Counted from the first letter of the stretch, positions 1-9,303 are shown. The stretch is DNA of 64,000 nucleotides from Planctomycetota bacterium (GCA_022711465.1 JAKLEZ010000001.1:434001-498000); one strand, 5' to 3'. A program made the numbers and translations. The notes: a model not told the origin generated them from the sequence alone.

Positions 1-1
1 C

Positions 2-949
2 CAGCCGGCCGCGCTGCGGCCGACGATGGTCGCACAGGCCGAGAAAATGAAGCACCAGCCCGAGCGAGCAGCGCCGCGAAGGGAAGATGCGGCGCCGTCC
101 GCACCGGCTCTCGCCAAGGCTGACCTGATCCCGCAAGTGGCCGAGGCAGAGAAGCCAGGCGACGGCCGGGGAGCCAGGATCCTGAACAGGGTCATAGGTG
201 CTGGTGGCGGCGTATCCGGTCCGCCCGCCGAACCGGCCACGGTACCCGAGTCGACGGGCGTGGCGGCGGGTACGACGCGGGAGGTGGCGGACGTTGCGGG
301 TGGGCGCCGACGAACGCCGGCCCGGCAAGGTGTCGACCTCAAGGAGGCCTTCGTCGGCGAACCAAGCCATCACCGGGACAAGAGTGCCGGCGGCGGTTTT
401 GGCGGCATGGGCGGCGCCGGTGCGCAGCCGGCTGACCACGGCAGAAGTGGCGGTAGGTTCGGGAGCTTCGGCAGAGTCACCGGCGACGCCGCGTACGATG
501 CTGGTGCTGAGGTGAAGGACCGTGCCGGCACCTTGGGTCTCTCCTTCGCCGACAGCGACGTCGCGGAGCGGTTCTTGTTCGCGGCGCCGACGCCGGGCGA
601 ACCTCCGTGGCGACCGGACACCAACGCCGCACCTCAGGGCGTTTTCCGATCACTGTGGCCGACAGGGTATGCGGCGGGCAAGTGGCACATCTTCGACCCG
701 CAGAACGCCGCCACGACAGGGCAAGCCCCAGGAGCCTCTGCGGGCGAGTCCGGCCGAGCGCTAACCGGCGACGTCTACAGCGATGTCCAAGCTGGCGGTC
801 AAGCCACCGACCGGCGAACGCCGGAGGCCGGGAGTGGCGTCGTGAGGGCCACCGGCCAGCCGACGACTCAACCCACCAGCGCCCCTGCCACCGCCCCGAC
901 CTCGCAGCCGACGAGTCCCCCCGATGTCGCACCCCAGTCATCCAGGTAG
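2..949 (+). CDS. C-terminal part of an unknown Gly/Ala/Pro-rich protein (5' partial)
   Basis: The frame is open from the left edge of the window to a TAG stop at 947-949, so about 315 C-terminal residues are visible and the true start lies outside. The first in-frame ATG is at 26, but nothing suggests a start there. The protein is rich in Gly, Ala, Pro and Arg. It ends in a low-complexity tail with TTQPTS and PTSQPTSPP motifs, a type of linker or tail common in Phycisphaerae proteins. A middle stretch with LWPTGYAAGKW looks more globular. No family was recognised. Other frames across this region are also open because of the high GC, so the coding call rests on length and the typical tail. Confidence 0.5.
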   Translation, partial: QPAALRPTMVAQAEKMKHQPERAAPRREDAAPSAPALAKADLIPQVAEAEKPGDGRGARILNRVIGAGGGVSGPPAEPATVPESTGVAAGTTREVADVAGGRRRTPARQGVDLKEAFVGEPSHHRDKSAGGGFGGMGGAGAQPADHGRSGGRFGSFGRVTGDAAYDAGAEVKDRAGTLGLSFADSDVAERFLFAAPTPGEPPWRPDTNAAPQGVFRSLWPTGYAAGKWHIFDPQNAATTGQAPGASAGESGRALTGDVYSDVQAGGQATDRRTPEAGSGVVRATGQPTTQPTSAPATAPTSQPTSPPDVAPQSSR

Positions 950-1022
950 CGACACCCCCTTTGGGCAAGCTGCGGCCCCTGCGTGGTTGCGGCGTGTTGA
1001 GGTTTCCCCGCGGTTCTGGCTC

Positions 1023-2501
1023 CTATCCCCTCAACTGCTCGAACTTGCGATAGGGCGGGTCCCATCGTCCGGGCTCGTTTGGCTCGTAAACGGCAACCTC
1101 GAACGAGCGGCGAATGAGTTGCCGGGCGGCCTTGAGATCGGGCAGTACCCCGGTGGCTACGGCCTGGACGGCGATGTTGCCTGCAGCCGTTGCCTCAACC
1201 GGCCCGGCCACGATCGTCCGTCCGGTGGCGTCCGCCGCCCACTGGCAGAGGTGCTTGTTTTGGATGCCGCCGCCGACGATGTGAATGACTTCGGCTTTGC
1301 GGCCGGTGCACGACTCGATCCGACCGAGGGTCTGGCGGTAGGTCATGGCCAGGCTCTCCAGACAGATGCGCACGAATTGGCCGGGCGACTCGGGCACGCG
1401 CTGGCCGGTCTTGCGGCAGTACTCGGCGATTCGGGTGGGCATGTCGCCCGGGGCGAGGAATGAAGGAGCGTCCGGGTCGAGAATGGCGAGATACGGTTCG
1501 GCCTTGCCGGCCAGGTCGGCCAGCTCGGCGTAGCTGTAGGCTCTGCCCGCTCGCTCCCAGGTCCGCCGGCATTCCTGGACCAGCCAGAGTCCCATAATGT
1601 TTTTGAGGAACCGGTAGGTCCCGGCCACGCCACCCTCGTTGGTGAAGTTGAAGCGAAGCGACTGCTCGTTGATGATCGGCTGGGGCACTTCCATGCCCAT
1701 CAGCGACCAGGTGCCCGAGCTGAGGAAGGCCCAGCTCTTCTCCCCCACCGCCGGGACGGCGGCCACGGCCGATCCGGTGTCGTGCTGGGCCGGGGCGATC
1801 ATGGGCACGTTGTCCACGCCGGTCTCCTCACGGATCTCCTGGCGAAGCGGCCCGAGCACGGTGCCGGGCGGGACGACTTCGCCGAAGATCCTGGTTGGGA
1901 TGTCCAGCCTTTGGATCAGGGGTGTGGCCCAACCTTCCTTGCGCGGATCGTAGGCCTGGGTGGTGGTGGCGTCGGTGAACTCGCAGCACTTGCGGCCGGT
2001 GAACCAGTAGTTGAACAGGTCGGGCATCATCAGCAGCGTCTCGGCCGCGTCCAGCAGAACCGACTTGCCGAGGCGCATGGCCAGGAGTTGGAAGATGGTG
2101 TTGAACTGCATGAACTGGATGCCGGTCTGATCGAAGACCTCGGCGCGGGGCACGAGGGCGAAAGCCTTGTCGAGAATGCCGTTGGTGCGCGGGTCGCGGT
2201 AGTGGAACGGGTTGCCGAGCAAGGCATTGCCGCGGCCGAGCAGGGCGAAGTCGACGCCCCAGGTGTCGATGCCCACGCCGGCCAGCATGCCCGCCTGCTT
2301 GCCGGCCAGGGCCAGGCCGTGCTTCATCTCCGACCACAGCCGGAGTACATCCCAGTGCAGCTCGTCCAAAGTGCGGATCGGCCCGTTGGGGAAGCGGTGC
2401 ACTTCGAAGAGCTCGAGCTTTCGATCGGAAACCTTGCCGAGAACCAGGCGGCCGCTCTCCGCCCCGAGGTCAATCGCCGCGAAACTCGCTGGTTTGCCCA
2501 T
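1023..2501 (-). CDS. rhaB: Rhamnulokinase (FGGY family)
   Basis: Phosphorylates L-rhamnulose to L-rhamnulose 1-phosphate in rhamnose catabolism in the cytoplasm. The 492-residue product has the FGGY-kinase fold. The N-terminal phosphate-binding loop is DLGAESGR (residues 11-18), and GIDTWGVDF (77-85) carries the catalytic Asp84, typical of RhaB. A YRDPRT motif follows, and the C-terminal domain has IHIVGGGIQNKHLCQWAADA, the usual nucleotide-binding segment. The start at 2501 is preferred over an upstream GTG/ATG extension because AAGGG lies about 8 nt ahead of it and the family begins just before the DLG loop. No other rhamnose genes are adjacent, so it is a lone member of its pathway here. 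Confidence 0.93.
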   Translation of the reverse strand: MGKPASFAAIDLGAESGRLVLGKVSDRKLELFEVHRFPNGPIRTLDELHWDVLRLWSEMKHGLALAGKQAGMLAGVGIDTWGVDFALLGRGNALLGNPFHYRDPRTNGILDKAFALVPRAEVFDQTGIQFMQFNTIFQLLAMRLGKSVLLDAAETLLMMPDLFNYWFTGRKCCEFTDATTTQAYDPRKEGWATPLIQRLDIPTRIFGEVVPPGTVLGPLRQEIREETGVDNVPMIAPAQHDTGSAVAAVPAVGEKSWAFLSSGTWSLMGMEVPQPIINEQSLRFNFTNEGGVAGTYRFLKNIMGLWLVQECRRTWERAGRAYSYAELADLAGKAEPYLAILDPDAPSFLAPGDMPTRIAEYCRKTGQRVPESPGQFVRICLESLAMTYRQTLGRIESCTGRKAEVIHIVGGGIQNKHLCQWAADATGRTIVAGPVEATAAGNIAVQAVATGVLPDLKAARQLIRRSFEVAVYEPNEPGRWDPPYRKFEQLRG

Positions 2502-2540
2502 GACAATCACCCTTCTTAGAGATCCATGAAGAACTGTCTG

Positions 2541-2567
2541 AACCGCCAAGACGCCAAGGACGCCAAG
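2541..2567 (+). repeat. Left arm of inverted repeat flanking the GxxExxY gene (three CGCCAAG units)
   Basis: A 27-bp segment made of three CGCCAAG heptamers separated by 1-2 bases. It matches the reverse complement of 2979-3005 at 26 of 27 positions. It lies about 25 bp beyond the stop codon of the GxxExxY gene, so the two arms enclose that gene almost exactly. Confidence 0.85.
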
Positions 2568-2591
2568 ACCGGACGAAAGAGAAGAAGAGGA

Positions 2592-3008
2592 TCAAGAGTT
2601 GATGATCCTGTGGACGCCCTCCTTCAGTACAGGAACGTTGAAGTTGACCAAAAGGCCCAAGTGCTTCTTGGTCGCTTTGAGGTAGGAAATCACTTGGGCG
2701 GTGTGGACAGGTAGGAGATCATCGACGGCTTTGAGCTCAACGACCAGAAGATCGTTAACGAGTAGATCAAGCCGCCCCTCGCCCACCGGGTGCCCTTTGT
2801 AGTTGACGGCAAATGCGAATTGCCGCTGGAAAGGTATGCCCCGGATCTCCAATTCGACACACAGCGCGTTTTCGAACACGGACTCCAAGTACCCCGGACC
2901 CAACTCACGATGAACCTCGATAGCTGCTCCAATCACCTCGTAGGCCAGCCGATCCAATTCCTCTTGCGGTTCGGTCCTCTTGGCGTCCTTGGCGGCTTGG
3001 CGGTTCAT
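2592..3008 (-). CDS. GxxExxY protein (PD-(D/E)xK nuclease-like)
   Basis: A 138-residue protein of the GxxExxY family, which is related to PD-(D/E)xK nucleases; its biological role is not established. The naming motif is present as G39-YLE-SV-F45, with Phe in place of Tyr. The core nuclease-like motif is seen as GRLDLLVNDLLVVELKAV: Asp81, then Glu91 and Lys93. The first nine codons after ATG (NRQAAKDAK) are encoded by the right-hand repeat arm, so the repeat supplies the N-terminus. The gene is isolated between rhaB and purH, all on the minus strand. The repeat-gene-repeat layout suggests that it moves or spreads as a unit, which is an inference. Confidence 0.88.
   Translation of the reverse strand: MNRQAAKDAKRTEPQEELDRLAYEVIGAAIEVHRELGPGYLESVFENALCVELEIRGIPFQRQFAFAVNYKGHPVGEGRLDLLVNDLLVVELKAVDDLLPVHTAQVISYLKATKKHLGLLVNFNVPVLKEGVHRIINS
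2979..3005 (-). repeat. Right arm of inverted repeat, overlapping the 5' end of the GxxExxY gene
   Basis: The 27-bp reverse-complement copy of 2541-2567 with one mismatch. Read on the minus strand it follows the ATG directly and encodes residues 2-10 of the GxxExxY protein. The arms are about 410 bp apart. Confidence 0.85.
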
Positions 3009-3053
3009 TCTCTTCTCCTTTTCTCTTGGTTCCTATCTCTTTGACTGGCCATC

Positions 3054-4730
3054 TCAATGCTTGAAATGCCTTGTGCCCGTGATGATCATGGCCACCCCCG
3101 CGGTGTCGCAGAGGGCGACGGTTTCGGCGTCCCGGTTGCTTCCGCCGGGGTGGATGATGGCGGTGATGCCCGCGTCGATCAGTTTCTGCGGGCCGTCGGG
3201 CACGGGGAAGAACGCGTCCCCGGCCGCCACCGCACCCTTGAGCTTGTCGCCGTGCCCGTTCTCGCGGGAGAGCTGAACCGCCAAGTCACAGCTCTTCACG
3301 CGGGACATCTGCCCGGCGCCGTTGCCCAAGAGCATGCCGTCGCGGCAGATGGTAATGGCATTGCTCTTGGTGTGCTTGCAGACCAGCCAGGCGAATCTCA
3401 GGTCTGCCATTTCGGATTCCGTCGGCTTGCGCTGGGTGACGACCTTCCACTGGTCTTCGTTGAGGCCAAGCAGGTCGCGGGTCTGAACGAGCATGCCACC
3501 GACGATCTTCTTGTAGTCGAGCTCATTCGGATCGGGCGGTCCGTCCATCGGCCCGACCGACAGCAGCCGGCACTCCTTGCCCCATTTGCGTTTCTCGGTC
3601 GGCGTGGTGATCAACTCCAAGGCATCATCGTCGAAGCTGGGGGCAATCCAGACATCAAGCTTGAAGAATGCCGCCCCGGCCGCCTTACCCCACTTGCCGA
3701 AGGAGTTCATGACCATGTCGGCGATCTCGCGGGTCACCGGGAAGTTCATGCACAACACGCCACCGGCCGCAGCGATCGGATCGCCCAGGTAAGCCCGGCG
3801 ATAGGTGTCGACGGGATCATCGCCGATGGCACAGCCGCAAGCGTTCGTATGCTTGATGAAAGCCACCGCGGACTTGCGAAGGTCGGCTCTGGAGAACTCC
3901 TTCAACAACGAGAGTGCCGAGTCTCCGTCGACGTAGTTGTTAAAGGACATGCTTCCATCGCTTCGGCACGGGCTCGGAAACGGCGGTCGAGCTCGCGTGT
4001 AGAGCGTGTTGCATTCGGAAGTGGCGTGGCCCTCGAACCGGAACGGCCGTGCCGACTGATCAGGATTCTCTCCATACCGTAGAATCGCCGGGGAAATGAG
4101 AGCGTCCATGCGAAAACTGGGCAACTTCTCACACCTGCCATCACCGAAATACTGGGAGATCATGGCATCGTAGCACGCCGTTAGCTTGTACACCCAACTG
4201 GCGAACTGCTGGCGGCGGATGCCGGAGATCACCCCGTTACTCCTCAGCTCCAATAGCGCCGTATCCTGAGCAAGAGGAGTAGGTAACACCAGCACATGCT
4301 TATGATTCTTCGCCGCCGCGCGGAGCATGCACGGTCCGCCGATGTCGATCATCTCGATGGCCTGCTCGAAGGTGCAGTTCGGAGCGGCAATGGTCTTCTC
4401 GAACGGGTAGAGGTTCACCACCACCATGTCGATCGGCTTGATGCCGTGCTTTTCGAGCGTCTTCATGTGCTCGGGGTTGTCGCGATCGGCGAGGATACCG
4501 GCGTGGATCATGGGGTGGAGGGTCTTGACCCGGCCGTCGAGCATTTCGGGAAAGCCGGTAACCTCCTCGACCATGGTGACCGGGATGCCGGCGTCCTTGA
4601 GGTGCTTGGCGGTGCCGCCGGTACTGATGATCTCGATGCCGAACTCGTCCACCAGGGCCCGGGCGAAGTCGGTAATGCCGGTCTTGTCATAGACTGCGAT
4701 GATGGCGCGTTTGATTTGGATGTCACTCAT
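3054..4730 (-). CDS. purH: Bifunctional AICAR formyltransferase / IMP cyclohydrolase
   Basis: Catalyses the last two steps of purine biosynthesis: formylation of AICAR from 10-formyl-THF, then ring closure to IMP. The 558-residue protein has an N-terminal IMP cyclohydrolase (MGS-like) domain with STGGT at 36-40 and GRVKTLHPMIHAGIL at 66-80. The formyltransferase domain carries the catalytic pair in KHTNACG (about residues 290-296) and ends with ITAIIHPGGSNRDAE. It is slightly longer than the usual 520-530 residues. KHTNACG differs from the common KHANPCG, suggesting a divergent PurH subgroup. The start precedes a typical IQIKRAIIAVYDK N-terminus; only a weak ribosome-binding site is seen. No other purine genes adjoin it. 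Confidence 0.96.
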   Translation of the reverse strand: MSDIQIKRAIIAVYDKTGITDFARALVDEFGIEIISTGGTAKHLKDAGIPVTMVEEVTGFPEMLDGRVKTLHPMIHAGILADRDNPEHMKTLEKHGIKPIDMVVVNLYPFEKTIAAPNCTFEQAIEMIDIGGPCMLRAAAKNHKHVLVLPTPLAQDTALLELRSNGVISGIRRQQFASWVYKLTACYDAMISQYFGDGRCEKLPSFRMDALISPAILRYGENPDQSARPFRFEGHATSECNTLYTRARPPFPSPCRSDGSMSFNNYVDGDSALSLLKEFSRADLRKSAVAFIKHTNACGCAIGDDPVDTYRRAYLGDPIAAAGGVLCMNFPVTREIADMVMNSFGKWGKAAGAAFFKLDVWIAPSFDDDALELITTPTEKRKWGKECRLLSVGPMDGPPDPNELDYKKIVGGMLVQTRDLLGLNEDQWKVVTQRKPTESEMADLRFAWLVCKHTKSNAITICRDGMLLGNGAGQMSRVKSCDLAVQLSRENGHGDKLKGAVAAGDAFFPVPDGPQKLIDAGITAIIHPGGSNRDAETVALCDTAGVAMIITGTRHFKH

Positions 4731-4936
4731 GGGCGAGCATCATAGCCCAACGCAAGTCGTGGAACAAAGGCTGACCGGAGAGGGAGGAATGGAGAATCGA
4801 GCATGGACAAGGACGGTGGGCAGCTGCTTCCGTTCAGGTCGCGGGCGCGAAATCACAGCGTTGTTTTGCGACAGAGAGCGGTCGCATCCACAGCATTCCT
4901 GCGGGCGACACGCGGAGAGCCGCGAGGCGTCGAGCG

Positions 4937-6499
4937 TTACTTGCGGAGCCGGCGTTCAGAGCGAAGCGGATCGAGGAGGAGCATCTGGTCGGACGTCCTG
5001 CCTGGGACGGTTGCGGTCTTGGCTTCCTCGCCGCTCTCGGCCGGTGCACTGGCGGCATCATTGGCCGTGACCACCGGGAGGGCGGCGGGCTCAGTTTTAG
5101 GAGGCTTTGCGGAGTGATCAGACTTCTTCTCGCGGACCATCACCCGGCCGGCGGGAGCTCGGAACGCCGCCAGGGTCAGCGGCTGGGCCCTCATCGGGCG
5201 AATGCAGCGAACCTCGCCCTGAGCGTTGGTCAGCAGGACGGCATCATTGTAGGGGTTGGGCAGGCCCTCGGTCGCGGTGACAGAATCGGCGAACTCGCTG
5301 ATCTTGCCGGTGACGGCATTGACCAGGGCGAGCCGGCCGTTGGCGTGCAGGACCACGGTTCCCTGGGGCCACTCGGCCAGGAACTGCACCGCCTCGGGAT
5401 CGATCCAGCTGGTCCCAAACCTGGGCGTCGGGCGTTGGGCGGTCGCGGTCGCAGGGGCGGTGGTCGGCGAGTCTGCGGCTGGCTCGGGGCTCTCGGCGGC
5501 CGGCGCATTCGCGGGGGGCGTCTCGGCTGCCCGGGCGTCGGCGACCGTCTCGGCAGGTTCGGTCGCGGGAGCGCTGGCCGGTCCGGCGGCAGGTGCGGCT
5601 ATCGCGCGGCGAGCGAGACCGATGCGATGCAGTCCCCTCCCGGTCGCCTGGTAAACGCTCTCCCGAGTCACCACCGGGCCGCCAACGGGCCGATCGATCA
5701 ACCGGTACTTCCAAAGGACTCCCCCGTCCGAAAGATCGAGTGCGTAGAGGTCGGCGCTGGATGTGGCGATGTACACAACCCCCCCGTCGACCGCAAGCCA
5801 TCCCTGGACCGTGCCGTCCAGCGTCCGGTAGAACAAGGTGGTCTTGTCGGAAGCCAGTGCCCCGACATTGCCCTGGATATCGGCGAGAACGACCGCATCT
5901 GCGGCCGGGGCGTAAACCGGGGCGAGGCGGATGTGTTTACCCAGGCCAGACTGCCACAGGAGCCTGCTCCGGTCGACGGTCAGACACCATACCCAGCCCT
6001 GCGGCCCGACCTGGAAGATCTCGTCGCGGGACAGCGCCACCGGGGCCAGACTCGTGAGCGGAAGGCGGACACGAGTCATTTCACGGCCACTGGCGGGATC
6101 GAGAACCACGGCCGCGCGTGCGAGGGTCACGACGAATCGATCGCCTGAGGCCGCGTGCCAGACCACTGGCGGATACAGGGTATCGAGTTCCTCGGCCAGC
6201 TCGGCAGTCCAGAGGTATTCTCCCGTATCCGCCCGGAAGGTCCTGACGGCCCCATCCGAGCAGGTTGCACAGACGTAGCCCTCGACCAGTTGGTAAGAGC
6301 GGACGGAGGCGAGATGCCCCAAGGGCAGTCGCACCTGCCATGCGACGTCGGCGGCGGGCGCAGCCCCCAGGCCGGAGAGGCCATCGGCAGATCCCGCCGC
6401 ATGGGCCCAACCGGCGACGGTCATCACGGCGGCCGTGACCGCGACCATCCACCCCATTCCCGGCGAGACACGTCCGCACCTGCTGGTCAGCTGGCTCAT
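4937..6499 (-). CDS. Exported PQQ-like beta-propeller protein
   Basis: A 520-residue protein with an N-terminal signal peptide (MGWMVAVTAAVMTVAGWAHA, basic residues before it). It is followed by repeats typical of quinoprotein-like beta-propellers: TFRADTGEYLW, VVLDPASGREMTRV, YALDLSDGGVLWKYR and ALVNAVTGKISEF. Around residues 300-360 a linker rich in Ala, Pro and Glu interrupts the blades. No catalytic residues of PQQ alcohol dehydrogenases are evident, so a binding or scaffold role in the envelope is more likely than catalysis. CAGGAG lies 7 nt before the start. The C-terminus is basic (RSERRLRK). The exact function is unknown. Confidence 0.8.
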   Translation of the reverse strand: MSQLTSRCGRVSPGMGWMVAVTAAVMTVAGWAHAAGSADGLSGLGAAPAADVAWQVRLPLGHLASVRSYQLVEGYVCATCSDGAVRTFRADTGEYLWTAELAEELDTLYPPVVWHAASGDRFVVTLARAAVVLDPASGREMTRVRLPLTSLAPVALSRDEIFQVGPQGWVWCLTVDRSRLLWQSGLGKHIRLAPVYAPAADAVVLADIQGNVGALASDKTTLFYRTLDGTVQGWLAVDGGVVYIATSSADLYALDLSDGGVLWKYRLIDRPVGGPVVTRESVYQATGRGLHRIGLARRAIAAPAAGPASAPATEPAETVADARAAETPPANAPAAESPEPAADSPTTAPATATAQRPTPRFGTSWIDPEAVQFLAEWPQGTVVLHANGRLALVNAVTGKISEFADSVTATEGLPNPYNDAVLLTNAQGEVRCIRPMRAQPLTLAAFRAPAGRVMVREKKSDHSAKPPKTEPAALPVVTANDAASAPAESGEEAKTATVPGRTSDQMLLLDPLRSERRLRK

Positions 6500-6804
6500 T
6501 CAACGACTCCTGACGAGAGCTCAAAACAACCATTCAATCCGGAGGCTGCTCGGCGGTCAAGGGCAGGGGTGAAAAACAGCTGCGGCGTCCCCGTCAGAGG
6601 GAGCGGCAGCTGCCCCTGGATCGACCGTGTGATCGCGAGGAGTTGCCCTCGCCGGGCGTCGCCCGGGCCTTTGGAGCGGCGGGATCGCCTCGAGCGGCCG
6701 GCGAGCCCCTTGGGAACCGGAAGCGATCCCGGGAGGAGGATTCGCGGGCCGGCGAAATCTTTCCTTTCCGGGGGCTTGCAAAGCAGCGGCCGGCCAGTTA
6801 CTCT

Positions 6805-6833
6805 TTGACCGGACGCATTGGTGGGACTGTAGT
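6805..6833 (+). promoter_or_regulatory. Sigma-70-like promoter ahead of the mre cluster
   Basis: TTGACC (6805-6810), a 17-bp spacer, then TGTAGT (6828-6833). The -35 matches 5 of 6 and the -10 matches 4 of 6 consensus bases. It lies about 115 bp before the first gene of the cluster, in a 447-bp gene-free stretch (6500-6946) that otherwise holds only GC-rich sequence. Confidence 0.45.
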
Positions 6834-6946
6834 TACGCCGCGCCCGCCCGCGCGGGGGCTGCTTGGGTCGCGAAACGGTCCCTCCATCCGAGGCCCTCTG
6901 TTGTAAGGCAGGGCACGAAGTCGAGTCAGTTAGCAGGAGCCCGCAG

Positions 6947-7831
6947 GTGACGACCATAACCAAGATCTTCGTCATCCTGGTCTGTTTGTTCGCCTTCATC
7001 TTCACGCCCTTGGCGGTGTCCTTTGCCGCCCGGTCGAACAACTGGCGGAAACTCACCGAGGATTACGCTTCCGCGTTGGAGGTCGCCAACGCCCATGAGC
7101 GCAGTGCTCTGGCCATCGCCGCTTCCGAGATCGAGCGTTACAAGGCGATGTGGAAGAAGGAGAACGACCAGTACCAGGCTCTCCAGAGCCAGTACAGTCA
7201 GCTGGTGAAGGAGAAGGGCGACCTGACGCTCAAGCACGACGACCTGGCTCGCAGTCGGGCCGCCTGGGAGACCTCGGCCGGCCTGTTGGCCGCCGAGATG
7301 GCGGTCAAGAGTAAGCACAACGAGGAGCTGGGCAAGGCCAAGGAAGATGCCCTTGGCCGAGAGCGGGAGTTGCGGGTGCGCAACCTGGAGTTGAGCGACC
7401 GGGTCAAGGAGTTGAGCGCCCAACAGGTGGTTCTCACCCAGCAGCTCAACCAGAAGATCCAGGAGATCACCGCCTACCGGGACGAGAACAAACGGCTTCG
7501 TGAAGGCTCCATTCTAAGTGCGGCGTCCCCGGCGGCGGCCTCTCCCACCCCGACGGCTCAGTCGACGCACGCGGCCCGGACCAGCCCGATCCTGGGCAAG
7601 GTGCGGGCGATCCGCGGCACGCTGGCGACCATCGACGTCGGCAGTTCCTCCGGCGTTCAAGCCGGGATGAGGATGGTCGTGCTGCGTAACGGGGACTGGG
7701 TCTGCGATCTGGAGATCACCTCGCAGGTGCTGCCGACCGAGGCGGTCGGCGAGATCCGGCTTCAGGCCGAGAACAAGCAGATTCGGGAGGGTGATGTCGT
7801 CGAGGACGCGGAGAGCTTTTCCCGGTCGTAG
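6947..7831 (+). CDS. Membrane-anchored coiled-coil protein of the mre cluster
   Basis: A 294-residue protein from a GTG start with AGGAG 7 nt upstream; an in-frame ATG at 6863 has no such site. One N-terminal membrane segment (KIFVILVCLFAFIFTPLAVS) is followed by about 150 residues of heptad-rich coiled coil (DLTLKHDDLARSRAAWETSA, RELRVRNLELSDRVKELSAQ). After a Ser/Pro/Thr/Ala linker there is a compact C-terminal domain (VRAIRGTLATIDVGSSSGVQ, then AGMRMVVLRNG) resembling the small beta domains used in envelope proteins. The layout recalls MreC, encoded downstream, but it is not an obvious MreC. Position suggests a part in cell-shape or envelope organisation, which is an inference. Confidence 0.75.
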   Translation: MTTITKIFVILVCLFAFIFTPLAVSFAARSNNWRKLTEDYASALEVANAHERSALAIAASEIERYKAMWKKENDQYQALQSQYSQLVKEKGDLTLKHDDLARSRAAWETSAGLLAAEMAVKSKHNEELGKAKEDALGRERELRVRNLELSDRVKELSAQQVVLTQQLNQKIQEITAYRDENKRLREGSILSAASPAAASPTPTAQSTHAARTSPILGKVRAIRGTLATIDVGSSSGVQAGMRMVVLRNGDWVCDLEITSQVLPTEAVGEIRLQAENKQIREGDVVEDAESFSRS

Positions 7832-7871
7832 GATCCGGTTCGAGTAGCCAGGGCAGACACAGCCAAGGAGA

Positions 7872-8039
7872 ATGACGTTGGCCCCCATCGCCTCCAACCG
7901 CCGAAATGTGGCCCCTGCGGATGACCTTTACCTGATCCTGTTGATCACCGCGACGGTTATCCTGCTGATCGGTATCGTCTTCATGGCCGTCCGCTCCTAC
8001 CAGTACTTCGAGTCCCTGTGGCCGGTCGGCGGCGTTTGA
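7872..8039 (+). CDS. Small single-span membrane protein (55 residues)
   Basis: A short frame between the coiled-coil gene and mreB. AAGGAG at 7865-7870 sits only 1 nt before the ATG at 7872 but 7 nt before an in-frame TTG at 7878, so translation may really begin at the TTG (53 residues). The product has one clear membrane helix (DLYLILLITATVILLIGIVF) and a short tail ending SLWPVGGV. No family was recognised. Its place in the operon and good ribosome-binding site support it being real. Confidence 0.6.
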   Translation: MTLAPIASNRRNVAPADDLYLILLITATVILLIGIVFMAVRSYQYFESLWPVGGV

Positions 8040-8187
8040 CATCTCGCCATCGACCCGCACCCGTGGTACAATCCTTGCCGGTTCGGCCGCTGGCGCGGTG
8101 CCGGATCGGACGGAAGGGAACGGGGCTCGGTGCGCGCGACGGAAGCCTGGATGTTAAGCTTCGGCAGGAAGACGGAAGGGTAGCCTC

Positions 8188-9237
8188 GTGTTTAACTCAC
8201 TGCTCGGTCTCTTCAGCGTGGACATGGGTATCGACCTGGGCACCTGCAACACGTTGGTCTGCGTCCGAGGCCAGGGCATTGTGCTCAACGAGCCCTCGGT
8301 GGTTGCGGTCAAGAAGGGAACGAATCGGGTTCTCAAGAACGGCAATGCGGTGGGTCTGGTGGCCAAGGAGATGATCGGGAAGACTCCGGGCACGATCACG
8401 GCCATCCGGCCCTTGCAGGACGGAGTCATTGCCGACTTCGACATTACCGAGGCGATGCTGGGCTACTTCATCCGCAAGGTTCACGGCCGGCGTTCGTTCG
8501 TGATGCCGCGAGTGGTGATTGCGGTTCCATCGGGCATCACGGCGGTGGAGAAGCGAGCCGTCTACAACTCGGCTGAGCGGGCCGGTGCCCGGCGGGTTTA
8601 CCTGGTTCCCGAACCGATGGCGGCGGCCATTGGCGCGGGGCTTCCGGTGGCCGAGCCGCGGGCGTCGATGATCGTCGATGTCGGCGGCGGGACGACCGAG
8701 GTAGCGATCCTGTCGCTGGCTGACATCAGCACCTGCGAGTCGATCCGTGTAGCCGGCGACGACATGGACGAGGCGATCGTCAACTACATGCGGCGGACGT
8801 ACAACCTGGCGATCGGCCCGCAGACGTCGGAGCGGATCAAGCTCGAGATCGGCTCGGTGGCCGAGCTGGAGAAGGAACTGACCATGCAGGTCAGCGGGCG
8901 CGACCTGATCAGCGGGTTGCCTCGGGAGACGACGATCACCAGCGAGGAGGTCCGTGAAGCCCTCAAGGAGCCGATCGGGCTGATCGTCGAGGCGGTCGTT
9001 CGGACGCTGGAGAAGGCCGAGCCGGAGTTGGCTGCGGACCTGATCACGGACGGCATCTGCCTAGCGGGGGGCGGCTCGCTGATTCGCGGCCTGGACTCGG
9101 TGCTCAATCAGACGACCGGCTTGAAGGTTCGCCTGGCGGAGGATCCTCTCACCTGCGTGGCCCGGGGCACGAGTGTTTTCCTCGAGAATCTGAACGAATG
9201 GAAAGACACCATGGAGTCCACCGAGGACGACGTGTAG
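8188..9237 (+). CDS. mreB: Rod shape-determining protein MreB
   Basis: Bacterial actin homologue that polymerises beneath the membrane and directs lateral cell-wall synthesis. The 349-residue product starts at GTG with GAAGGG upstream. The ATP-binding motifs are intact: GIDLGTCNT (residues 14-22), the second phosphate loop in IVDVGGGTTEVAI, and CLAGGGSLIRGL near the end. The length is normal. It sits between two coiled-coil membrane proteins, the second of which is MreC, as expected for a shape operon. A genuine MreB is notable because planctomycetes often lack parts of the standard division machinery. Confidence 0.97.
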   Translation: MFNSLLGLFSVDMGIDLGTCNTLVCVRGQGIVLNEPSVVAVKKGTNRVLKNGNAVGLVAKEMIGKTPGTITAIRPLQDGVIADFDITEAMLGYFIRKVHGRRSFVMPRVVIAVPSGITAVEKRAVYNSAERAGARRVYLVPEPMAAAIGAGLPVAEPRASMIVDVGGGTTEVAILSLADISTCESIRVAGDDMDEAIVNYMRRTYNLAIGPQTSERIKLEIGSVAELEKELTMQVSGRDLISGLPRETTITSEEVREALKEPIGLIVEAVVRTLEKAEPELAADLITDGICLAGGGSLIRGLDSVLNQTTGLKVRLAEDPLTCVARGTSVFLENLNEWKDTMESTEDDV

Positions 9238-9303
9238 GTTGGAGGGAAGCGGCCAGGGGTGCACAGCGAGGGATGAGTTCGTTGTGGGGCGCCTTGGTGA
9301 GGC

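Noticed and set aside
477..1053. Arg-rich open frames on both strands near the left edge
   Set aside because: They overlap the partial protein at 2-949 and look like GC-driven chance frames without motifs.
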